From Mucilaginibacter rubeus (lineage in GTDB: Bacteria; Bacteroidota; Bacteroidia; Sphingobacteriales; Sphingobacteriaceae), in the NCBI RefSeq assembly GCF_003286415.2, contig NZ_CP043450.1:868001-932000 (forward strand): a stretch of DNA of 64,000 bases. The letters are read 5' to 3'. The number at the start of each line of letters is the position of its first letter. Position 1 is the first letter of the stretch. The position numbers and the translations under genes are program-made. Of the stretch, positions 27,340 to 34,860 are shown in pieces. The notes beneath the pieces were generated by a model. That model saw only the letters and a program-made list of their open reading frames with translations, did no database searches and was not told where the DNA came from.

Positions 27340-30300
27340 ATGAAAAGAAATGCTTATCACAATGGCCGTTTTAAAGTACCATTTATATTCTTGTTGTTGC
27401 TTACGCTCAACATACGTATTTCGGCACAGACGTACCTTACGCCACCGGTAACGTTAACTACCGCACCAGCACCTGGCTCCTATTATAACAACACGGGCAT
27501 CACGCTGACCCCAAACTTCAGTTTCGCGGCAACCGCAGGGAACAGTTTGAAGTTTTATATTGTAGCCGCTGACTGCGTTCCTCAAACCATATCGCTGAGC
27601 GCGAACCAGAACTATATCCTGACCTCGATACCACGAACAAAAGGTTTAACAAGCAATACCATGCTCGCCGGCCGGATGACCTGCGAGCTGATGCAGACGG
27701 TGCAGTATATAGACGGGTTGGGCAGGCCGCTGCAAACCATACAGATCAAAGGCTCGCCGTTAAAAAAAGACATTGTACAGGCATTTGCTTATGACCAGTA
27801 CGGGCGGGAAGCGATGAAATACCTGCCGTATGCGGCTACCACTACCGATGGCAGTTATAAAAGCGATGCCCTGACCGGGGCGCTAACCACTTTTTATAAC
27901 CCGGGTAATACCGGGGCTTCCCAGCAAGCCAATGGTATACCCAATACTTCCTTTCCATTCGCTCAAACGGGCTTCGAGTCCTCGCCCCTGAACCGGGTGA
28001 TTGAGCAGGGAGCGCCGGGTTCTGCCTGGCAACTGGGCACAACACCCGATGCCGGCAGCAGCAGCCATTCGGTACGGATGGTATACACAGCGAATGACCA
28101 GAGCAGCACTTTCAGTACAGCAATAACAGGCAACAACGGCAGCCGGATAGCAGCCCTGTATACAGCTGGCATAAACAGCAATCAAAGCCGTTCCTTAAGC
28201 AGGGCTGGCAACAATGCCACCTACAGCCCCAACCAGCTATCGGTTACCATTACGCGTAATGAAAACTGGCAACCGGCAAATGGTTGTTTTAATACCACCG
28301 AAGAGTATAAAGACAAGGAAGGGCACGTGGTGCTGAAACGCACGTATAACATCAAGGGCACGGCAGCCGAAGAGCTCTCGACCTATTATGTGTATGACGA
28401 CCTGGGTAACCTGAGCTTTGTATTACCCCCGGGAGCAAACCCGGACGCACAAGCGGCAATTTCGCAAGCAACATTGGATAATCGCTGCTACCAGTACCGT
28501 TATGATGCCAGGAACCGGCTGGTGCAAAAGAAGGTGCCGGGCAAAGGCTGGGAATACATAATCTACAACAAACTTGATCAACCGGTAGCCACCCAGGATT
28601 CGGTGCAGCGGATGAAATCACCGCAGGAATGGATGATCACTAAATATGACGCGATAGGAAGAACCGTGTTGTCGGGCATTTATCAGCATACAGGCGGTAC
28701 AGCAGGAACAGATTACCATGCGACCCTGCAAGCCGCAGCGGACACCACCAGCAAACAGTGGGAAACACCGGTGAATAGCGGTAATGGCTATACCGCAAAC
28801 ACCTGGCCCAAGTCATGGTCAACCACGCTAAGTGTGAACTATTATGATACTTACGCAGGTATCCCAAGCTTTCCCGGGGCCTATGACCAAACGGCTAATC
28901 CCGCGTTCAGCAAACAAACCACAGGGCTGCTCACCGCCTCGAAAACATTGGTGCTGAACACCACCGGAGACTATTTGTGGAGCGTACCATACTATGATAA
29001 CGAAGGGCAGGTGGTTAAATCATTCACGCAGCACTATGTGGGCGGAGGTTCATCGCTGAGCATGTATAACTATGATGCCGACAGCACGGTATATAACTTT
29101 GTTAAACAGCCCACGCTGGTACAACGGAAGCATTACCTGAAGAACACCAACGGAACTGCCGGAGTGCTTACCCTGACCGAACGGAACAGTTATGCCTACG
29201 ATCATATGGGCCGTAAGCAAAGAACCGTCCACCAGTTACAGGATGGCAGTAATGCTGCACAGGATTCGGTGATCCTGACCCGGAGTGATTATAACGAGGT
29301 AGCCCAGCTAAAAGCCAAAGGGCTGCATTCAAAGAACGGCGGGACGAACTACCTGCAAACTATTGACTACCGTTATAACCCGAGGGGCTGGCTCAGCAGT
29401 ATCAACAATGCCAACCTGAACAGCGACGGCGGCCTGACCAACAACGACAGCAATGATAAGTTTGGTGAGGAGTTAAGTTATGACGGAGCAACCACGGCAG
29501 CCAAACAATACGGCGGTAATATTGCCACCGCGGTTTGGAAATCGGCACCAATCATCATCGGCGGAACAACGATAACTCCTGTTAAACAAACCTATGATTA
29601 TGGGTATGATAACCTGAACCGGCTCCGCTCGGCGGTATCAACCAGCAGTACGGCAAAAGATAACCTGTACGGGGAGAATGTGACCTATGATAATATGGGT
29701 AATATTACTAACCTGGGCAGGTATGATAGGATCGGCACTACCAAAACCCAGATTGATACGCTGACATATACGTATAACCATTACCAGGTAAACCAGGTGG
29801 ATGATGCTTCAACCTATTCCGGAGCCTTCGGTTTCCAGGACCCGGTGAAGGTAGCGAATGAATATACCTATGATGGTAACGGCAATGAGCTGAAAGACCA
29901 GAACAAAGGCATTAGCAGTATTACATATAACTTACTAAACCTGCCGCAACTGATCACTAAAACCGACGGCAGTACGGTAACTTATGTATACAGCGCGGCA
30001 GGCAATAAGCTGCGGAAAATATTGGTAGCAGGAGGCCTCACCACAACCACAGAATACGAGAACGGTATTGAGTATGATAACAGCACCAACACCATCGCCT
30101 TTATCCAGACGGAGGAAGGCCGGGCAAGGAAAAGCGGAAGCAACTATGTGTACGAGTATGACCTGAAAGACCATTTGGGCAACACCAGGGTAACCCTGAC
30201 ACCTGACCCGAATGACGCTACCCAGCAAACAGCAAAACTGCTGCAGGAGAACGATTTCTATGCATTTGGGTATGGTATCCAGTCGACACAGCAAACCATT

Positions 30301-31170
30301 TCTCCTAAAAATGAATATCTTTATAACCATAAGGAGTTACAGGAAGAAACTGGGCTGTATGATTATGGGGCAAGGTTTTATGATCCGGTGATTGGGAGAT
30401 GGACAAGCGTTGACCCCCTCGCTGAGAAAGGTAGAAGGTGGTCCCCGTATGTTTATGGGTTTGATAATTCTCTTATATTTGTTGATCCAGACGGAATGTG
30501 GCCGGATTGGGGGCGTATTGCGCGCAACACTAATGACATTTTAGCAGGCGCAATAAACGCATTGGCTTCCGATATGACAGGAGCAAATGCCCCAATGTCT
30601 CGACATTCGAGTGCGACAGTGTATAACTTTGGTCGAAGACTTGGCCACGTTGCCGCAATTTTTACAGGAGGTGCCGAATTTCAAGCAGGAGGAACAGCTG
30701 GCGCGGCGGGAGTTGTGGCTGCTCCCGAAAGTGGTGGATTATCATTAGGATTGACAGCAGCGGGGGGAGCCGTGGCTGCACATGGGACGTTTACGATAAA
30801 AAATGCTATAGTAAATATAGTCACAGGCAATGGGGAGGATAAAGGCGAGGTTACTGGAAGTAATGATGCTCCGACAGAGCGATATAACAGAAAACAACAC
30901 TACGGAAATACTCCAAAAAAGTCTGATCGAAATGCTCTTAATGCTCAATCAGGTGACGTAGTGGATCATGATCCTCCATTGGTGGAACGCTACTATGAAG
31001 GAGATCCTAGTACAGGAGAAAAACCAGGTTACTTAATGACACCAGAGGAAAGGAAGCAAAGCGCTAACGATCGTACCAGAATGAAATTACAGCCCCAGTC
31101 AGAGTCGAATTCGCAGGGAGGCAAAGCCGCTAAATATTCTAATGAACAAAAGAAAAAATATGGTTTATAG
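27340..31170 (+). CDS. Secreted RHS protein (DUF6443 type) with DHDPP nuclease-like toxin tail
   Basis: 1276 residues; signal peptide ends RISAQ. DUF6443-like region near residues 125-150 (QYIDGLGRPLQTIQIKG), then many YD repeats (VYDDLGNLSFVLPP, YDARNRLVQKK, EYTYDGNGNELKDQ). RHS core near 1005-1050: LQEETGLYDYGARFYDPVIG, RWTSVDPLAE, VDPDGMWPDW. The variable tail follows; its last 70 residues (GDVVDHDPPLVERYYEGD, MTPEERKQSANDRTRM, KYSNEQKKKYGL) look like a small metal-dependent HNH-type nuclease with Asp-His-Asp, but the family assignment is inference. The following SUFU-family gene overlaps its stop and is the expected cytoplasmic immunity partner. Confidence 0.85.
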   Translation: MKRNAYHNGRFKVPFIFLLLLTLNIRISAQTYLTPPVTLTTAPAPGSYYNNTGITLTPNFSFAATAGNSLKFYIVAADCVPQTISLSANQNYILTSIPRTKGLTSNTMLAGRMTCELMQTVQYIDGLGRPLQTIQIKGSPLKKDIVQAFAYDQYGREAMKYLPYAATTTDGSYKSDALTGALTTFYNPGNTGASQQANGIPNTSFPFAQTGFESSPLNRVIEQGAPGSAWQLGTTPDAGSSSHSVRMVYTANDQSSTFSTAITGNNGSRIAALYTAGINSNQSRSLSRAGNNATYSPNQLSVTITRNENWQPANGCFNTTEEYKDKEGHVVLKRTYNIKGTAAEELSTYYVYDDLGNLSFVLPPGANPDAQAAISQATLDNRCYQYRYDARNRLVQKKVPGKGWEYIIYNKLDQPVATQDSVQRMKSPQEWMITKYDAIGRTVLSGIYQHTGGTAGTDYHATLQAAADTTSKQWETPVNSGNGYTANTWPKSWSTTLSVNYYDTYAGIPSFPGAYDQTANPAFSKQTTGLLTASKTLVLNTTGDYLWSVPYYDNEGQVVKSFTQHYVGGGSSLSMYNYDADSTVYNFVKQPTLVQRKHYLKNTNGTAGVLTLTERNSYAYDHMGRKQRTVHQLQDGSNAAQDSVILTRSDYNEVAQLKAKGLHSKNGGTNYLQTIDYRYNPRGWLSSINNANLNSDGGLTNNDSNDKFGEELSYDGATTAAKQYGGNIATAVWKSAPIIIGGTTITPVKQTYDYGYDNLNRLRSAVSTSSTAKDNLYGENVTYDNMGNITNLGRYDRIGTTKTQIDTLTYTYNHYQVNQVDDASTYSGAFGFQDPVKVANEYTYDGNGNELKDQNKGISSITYNLLNLPQLITKTDGSTVTYVYSAAGNKLRKILVAGGLTTTTEYENGIEYDNSTNTIAFIQTEEGRARKSGSNYVYEYDLKDHLGNTRVTLTPDPNDATQQTAKLLQENDFYAFGYGIQSTQQTISPKNEYLYNHKELQEETGLYDYGARFYDPVIGRWTSVDPLAEKGRRWSPYVYGFDNSLIFVDPDGMWPDWGRIARNTNDILAGAINALASDMTGANAPMSRHSSATVYNFGRRLGHVAAIFTGGAEFQAGGTAGAAGVVAAPESGGLSLGLTAAGGAVAAHGTFTIKNAIVNIVTGNGEDKGEVTGSNDAPTERYNRKQHYGNTPKKSDRNALNAQSGDVVDHDPPLVERYYEGDPSTGEKPGYLMTPEERKQSANDRTRMKLQPQSESNSQGGKAAKYSNEQKKKYGL

Positions 31171-31732
31171 TGTGAAGTTTTATAAAGAGATTCTCAAAAA
31201 GCATTACATCGCAAATTGGGGTAATAATTATCTTGAAAAAACCTGGAACAGTGGGCCGATAAATAAACTTTCGAATCAGTTTACGGTATTAGAATTTCCT
31301 CCACATGGGGAGCGGAAAATGTGGACTTACGCTACTTGTGGAATGTCAACTTTTTCACAAAGTTCGCCAATTGAATTACATATATTTTCTAAAGTACAGG
31401 ATGACTCTTTGCTAGAATTGCTCTCAAGTGTTGTGTATTTTCACAATGTTGATCAAAATCTTAATTTAGAACATACCGTCAATTTTGGGAAGCCTTGGCA
31501 ATTATCATCAATATGTACATATGGTTTGATCTCGCTGCCTTATCTTGATGGGCCGGATCTCGAAGTGCTATACTCAGCAGAACAAGATAAAACAATACAT
31601 TGTTATTGGCTTATTCCTATTACTTTAGAAGAACGAGATTTTAAAATTCGTTATGGCTTGGAAGCTCTGGAAGAAATCTTCGACAGTAAAAACTTCAATT
31701 ATATCGACAATATGCGACAAAGTGTTGTATGA
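31142..31732 (+). CDS. SUFU-family immunity protein
   Basis: 196 residues from the first ATG, or 190 from ATG 31160; both overlap the end of the toxin gene (stop 31170), so translation is coupled. Features of the suppressor-of-fused immunity family are visible: an FTVLEFPPHGERKMWTYATC segment followed by GMST, then IELHIFSK, and a central LPYLDGPDLEVLYS. No signal or membrane span, so cytoplasmic. SUFU-domain proteins are known as immunity proteins for polymorphic toxins, often nucleases, which agrees with the tail of the preceding gene. A strong terminator follows. Confidence 0.82.
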   Translation: MNKRKNMVYSVKFYKEILKKHYIANWGNNYLEKTWNSGPINKLSNQFTVLEFPPHGERKMWTYATCGMSTFSQSSPIELHIFSKVQDDSLLELLSSVVYFHNVDQNLNLEHTVNFGKPWQLSSICTYGLISLPYLDGPDLEVLYSAEQDKTIHCYWLIPITLEERDFKIRYGLEALEEIFDSKNFNYIDNMRQSVV

Positions 31733-31785
31733 TAAGCTTTCGTAACTCTGATTTAGTTTTAAAAGCGTTCACGCGACAATTTCCC

Positions 31786-31815
31786 AAAAAAGCGAGGATA
31801 AATCCTCGCTTTTTA
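31786..31815 (+). terminator. Intrinsic terminator of RHS locus 2
   Basis: AAAAAAGCGAGGA pairs perfectly with TCCTCGCTTTTT around a 4-base loop and ends in a T-run. It lies 54 bp after the SUFU gene and closes the operon. Confidence 0.85.
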
Positions 31816-31868
31816 TATTCTTTTCAACTGCTTTGTCGGTAAGTTAAACTATTGATATACAACTACAT

Positions 31869-32117
31869 ATGTTTATATCTAAAATTAATATTTTCGAAAT
31901 TGGTCATTTAGATTTGCAGTTGAAAAGAGTAATTTATATGAGTTGTAGGCAGTATGTGTTGATGGCGTCGAAAAAATGGCTCAAGCCTTGTACTGTTAGC
32001 CAACGATGCAATGGAGATTACAGTTTAATCGATAACATATCGTTACTGGAGAAACTGAGTTTTGACAAATCAATCATTAAAATCAAGCCGAATAGCGCTA
32101 AATTAAAATGGGGGTAA
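31869..32117 (+). CDS. Short unrecognised protein upstream of SMI1 immunity gene
   Basis: 82 residues, basic, no signal peptide or span, four Cys. It starts 54 bp after a terminator and ends 4 bp before the SMI1 gene. No family recognised. It may be the last piece of a toxin tail whose immunity gene survived next door, or a chance frame. Low confidence. Confidence 0.3.
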   Translation: MFISKINIFEIGHLDLQLKRVIYMSCRQYVLMASKKWLKPCTVSQRCNGDYSLIDNISLLEKLSFDKSIIKIKPNSAKLKWG

Positions 32118-32121
32118 CACA

Positions 32122-32754
32122 ATGAGTAATTATAAAGATTTAATTAATAATTCAGATGTAGTTTTCGCAAACTCCAAGTCAAATTCGATTTCTTTAAAAA
32201 GGTTGAATGAAATAGTTAACGACCAATCTTATATATCTTTTATAGACAAGATTTGCAACGGAGGATATTTTTACGACCGCGCGCTGCAAATTTATTCTAT
32301 CAAAACAGATAAGGAGTACAACAATATCTTTCGCATAAATCAAGTTATAGCGGATGAGTACAAAGAGATAGTCGAAGGCATCTTCTTTTTTGCTCAGGAA
32401 ATTTTTTCCAACCAGTTCGGTTTCTCAAAAGAGGGAATTGTTTTTTTTAATATAGAAACAGGTGAGAAGGAAGTTGTTGCCAATAACTTTGACGAATGGG
32501 TCGACGTTATTTTGGATGACATTTCATATTACACCGGACAGAATATATCAAGAGAATGGAAGGAAAAGGGAGGACTATTAGAATTAAACATGAGATTATG
32601 TCCAACAAAACCCTTTATCATTGGCGGAGAATATGAGGTGGATAACTTGTCAAGCCAGACTTTTCCTGGGTATATTTCTTCTAATGCCAATATAGCTCGC
32701 CAGATATATAATCTGCCAGATGGCACCCCCGTTCGACTTAAAATAACGGAGTAA
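32122..32754 (+). CDS. SMI1/KNR4 (SUKH) family immunity protein
   Basis: 210 residues. The SUKH-type pattern is clear: FFAQEIFSNQFGFSKEGIVF, NIETGEKEVVANNFDEWVDV, YTG, REWKEKGGLLELNMRLCPTK then PFIIGGEYEVDNL, and NLPDGTPVRLKI at the end. This superfamily provides immunity to diverse polymorphic toxins. No toxin gene of normal size precedes it, so it is an orphan immunity gene attached to the end of RHS locus 2, a usual place for such genes. A terminator follows at 32777. Confidence 0.8.
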   Translation: MSNYKDLINNSDVVFANSKSNSISLKRLNEIVNDQSYISFIDKICNGGYFYDRALQIYSIKTDKEYNNIFRINQVIADEYKEIVEGIFFFAQEIFSNQFGFSKEGIVFFNIETGEKEVVANNFDEWVDVILDDISYYTGQNISREWKEKGGLLELNMRLCPTKPFIIGGEYEVDNLSSQTFPGYISSNANIARQIYNLPDGTPVRLKITE

Positions 32755-32776
32755 TAATCTGCGTAGAACTAATTAA

Positions 32777-32812
32777 AAGAAAGTGAAGCTGTCAAAGGCT
32801 TCGCTTTTTTAT
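32777..32812 (+). terminator. Intrinsic terminator
   Basis: AAAGTGAAGC pairs with GCTTCGCTTT (one G-T) around TGTCAAAG, followed by TTTTATTTTC. It ends the SMI1 gene transcript. Confidence 0.8.
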
Positions 32813-32860
32813 TTTCTTATAATGCTTTAAACATAAACTTTAATTTAATTTTAGGATACT

Positions 32861-33089
32861 TACGATACACTTGCGACAATTGGTATCGTATGAGTGTGGA
32901 TTACAAACAGCAACCTTATCCGAACCCTTTATTTTGAATTTGTTCACTAATAAAGACGATGGTTCCCGGTTTAATAAGTCAGTTATTCGAGGAGCTTCAT
33001 TATTAATAGCAGCACGTACTTCTTCCGGAAGCTAATCTATCTGAAAATGACATAGAACTCGCTAAGGCTCTTTTGAAAATTAAACAGTG
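32861..33089 (+). pseudogene. Small decayed coding remnant
   Basis: An 8-bp inverted repeat (TACGATAC at 32861, GTATCGTA at 32883) is followed by about 50 codons that read [20 protein letters not shown] in one frame and, after a shift near 33030, NLSENDIELAKALLKIKQ to a stop at 33089. The composition looks coding, but there is no start and no family I recognise. The rest of 32813-33143 shows nothing. Confidence 0.3.
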
Positions 33090-33143
33090 AGTTTCCAATA
33101 AATTATCGCCAATGAGGATTTAGGTATGATGTGCTACGTTCCG

Positions 33144-33680
33144 TTATCTATAATTCTTCTGAATTTCTTTAACCCTCAACTCATTTTCCTTTTCCAATGA
33201 GTTTAACTCGAGATTATTAAATAACTCCTTAAAAAGATCGCCAGGATTCTTTCCAATTGCCATCTCAATCAAACACAATTCGTGTGCTAAAACTTTGGCC
33301 GATTTTTTTCCTGATAAGTCTTTTAATCGTTGGAGTGTAATGCCCGTCCTAAGTGATATACCTTTTAATGAATTATCTTCGTAAGGTTTTAGAATCGCTC
33401 CTAATGATGTTAAGGAAGAAGGCTTTTTAGACTGGTAAACAACACCTCCATCAATCAATTTAAGATTACAATAGGCTCTTTTAAGAAAATCTTCTATCGG
33501 AATAGCAGCCGCCAAGGAGATCAAGTAAAATTTGTCAGCTTCGATTGCGACAGTTTCCCCATTTCTGATCCTGCTGATTTTGTACGTAGGAATATTTGTT
33601 TTAACTGATATATCAATATTAGATATTCCTTCACTTACAAAAATCTTTCCAATATCGTTCCCCGGGGCTGTGACTTTCAA
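33144..33680 (-). CDS. Tandem HTH (XRE-like) DNA-binding protein
   Basis: 178 residues. Two similar all-helical units can be read: residues 8-70 (GISNIDISVKTNIPTYKISR, IRNGE) and 90-155 (SLKGISLRTGITLQRLKDLS, GKKSAK), each with the turn and recognition-helix pattern of XRE/Cro proteins. The C-terminus is a Glu/Lys-rich helix. Two linked HTH units would bind DNA as a monomeric pseudo-dimer. It lies next to the structured RNA candidate and faces away from it. Target unknown; autoregulation is the simplest guess. Confidence 0.65.
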   Translation of the reverse strand: MKVTAPGNDIGKIFVSEGISNIDISVKTNIPTYKISRIRNGETVAIEADKFYLISLAAAIPIEDFLKRAYCNLKLIDGGVVYQSKKPSSLTSLGAILKPYEDNSLKGISLRTGITLQRLKDLSGKKSAKVLAHELCLIEMAIGKNPGDLFKELFNNLELNSLEKENELRVKEIQKNYR

Positions 33681-33864
33681 ATTATCTATATTCTTTGCCT
33701 AAATGTATATAGCATGTTATGGAACCCCAATTTTTGAGTGATTACGTGTATTTATTATTTAATTTGCATATTAAATGCAATTATTTTATATTTGATTATT
33801 ATGAACGATTAATTCTTTTATAAATAGATTTGCGGATATTTTAGAATCCGCATACGAGCCGCGC

Positions 33865-34026
33865 CCACAAATCTGGTAAATTTCACGCGTCGGTAAGTTG
33901 AGCATCCATACCCTATTTGCAATAGGGCTGGTGCTCGCTTATGCTAACGTGTGAAGCTATTTCGAAAGAAATAGTCGGTTTACCAGAACCTGTGGACGTT
34001 AGACCGGCGAGTTGCCAGCCCTATTG
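33865..34026 (+). ncRNA. Candidate structured RNA with predicted pseudoknot
   Basis: Dense complementarity in a region without a gene. Helix A: CCACA and TCTGGTAAA (33865-33880) pair with TTTACCAGA and TGTGG (33979-33995). Hairpin B (33900-33936): GAGCA/TGCTC, CCA/TGG, CCCTATT/AATAGGG. Helix C: CTAACGT (33944-33950) pairs with ACGTTAG (33996-34002) and crosses helix A, giving a pseudoknot. Hairpin D: CTATTTC/GAAATAG with a GAAA tetraloop, which favours the plus strand. CCAGCCCTATTG (34015-34026) is perfectly complementary to CAATAGGGCTGG (33920-33931), the 3' side of hairpin B, so two exclusive folds exist. I do not recognise the class. It lies 160 bp upstream of the sigma factor gene. Confidence 0.6.
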
Positions 34027-34185
34027 TGTTACTGACAATCTCCCGATTCTTAGGCTCTTTGTTTAAAAATTACAATGAGCGGAATTCAATATACATACGG
34101 ATATAAATTACTGCAGCAATTAGTCTTATGCGGCATAGTTGTCTTCCATTATTGCTTTTCGTCTAGGCATAATGGAAGATAAGGC

Positions 34186-34860
34186 ATGATAAGATATTCC
34201 AAAATTTCTGATACTCAATTGCTCGGGCTTTTAGATAAGTCTGATCATTCAGCATACACTGAAATCTATCAGCGTTATTTTAAGCTTATTTTCAGGCATG
34301 CGTTTAAGAAACTCCGTGATGAGGAGGTGGCCAGGGATGTGGTGCAGGATGTGTTCGCGGGTTTATGGCTTAAACGGTCGTCGTGTGCGGTGGAGGCTAA
34401 CCTGGCGGGGTATTTATATATGGCTGTACGTAACCGGATCTTTAATTTCTGGGCGCATGAAAAGGTGGAAAGTGCGTATTGGGCTTCGCTGGTGGATGAT
34501 GTGGGTATGGAAAGGTTTGCGGATGCGCCTACGGATCACCGGATCAGGGAGCGGCAGCTGATGGATTATATTGAGCTGCAGGTGCAGGAGCTGCCGCCGA
34601 AGATGCGGCGGATCTTTGAGCTGAGCCGGAAGGAATACCTGTCGCATAAGGAAATTGCGGAACGTCTGGATACTTCGGAGGGGAATGTTTCCAAGCAGGT
34701 GGGCAATGCGCTGCGGATCCTGCGGGCGAAGCTGGGGGCGGTTATTTACCTGCTGTTGCTGGTGTTTGTTGGTGTGATGATGCTGGCGGCTTGGCAGCTG
34801 AGGGTTTCCTTGCTGGCTGCGGTTCAGGTGGTTTTCACTTTTTCGGGGAGGGCGGTATGA
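34186..34860 (+). CDS. ECF RNA polymerase sigma factor (FecI-like) with C-terminal membrane segment
   Basis: 224 residues. Region 2 is visible at about residues 22-90 (FKKLRDEEVARDVVQDVFAG, LWLKR; YLYMAVRNRIFNFW) and region 4 at about 130-185 (LPPKMRRIFELSRKEYLSHK, EIAERLDTSEGNVSKQ). Bacteroidota FecI-like factors often have this length. After region 4 comes a hydrophobic stretch (AVIYLLLLVFVGVMMLAAW, about 186-204) that could be a membrane anchor. No FecR-type anti-sigma gene is beside it; instead the stop overlaps the LanB start by ATGA. It may drive the lanthipeptide genes. GC-rich, G-heavy coding strand like LanB. Confidence 0.87.
   Translation: MIRYSKISDTQLLGLLDKSDHSAYTEIYQRYFKLIFRHAFKKLRDEEVARDVVQDVFAGLWLKRSSCAVEANLAGYLYMAVRNRIFNFWAHEKVESAYWASLVDDVGMERFADAPTDHRIRERQLMDYIELQVQELPPKMRRIFELSRKEYLSHKEIAERLDTSEGNVSKQVGNALRILRAKLGAVIYLLLLVFVGVMMLAAWQLRVSLLAAVQVVFTFSGRAV

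Noticed and set aside
33865..34026. Group II intron domain V or tmRNA end
   Set aside because: No domain V AGC...bulge pattern, no reverse transcriptase nearby, no CCA end or tag-peptide frame.
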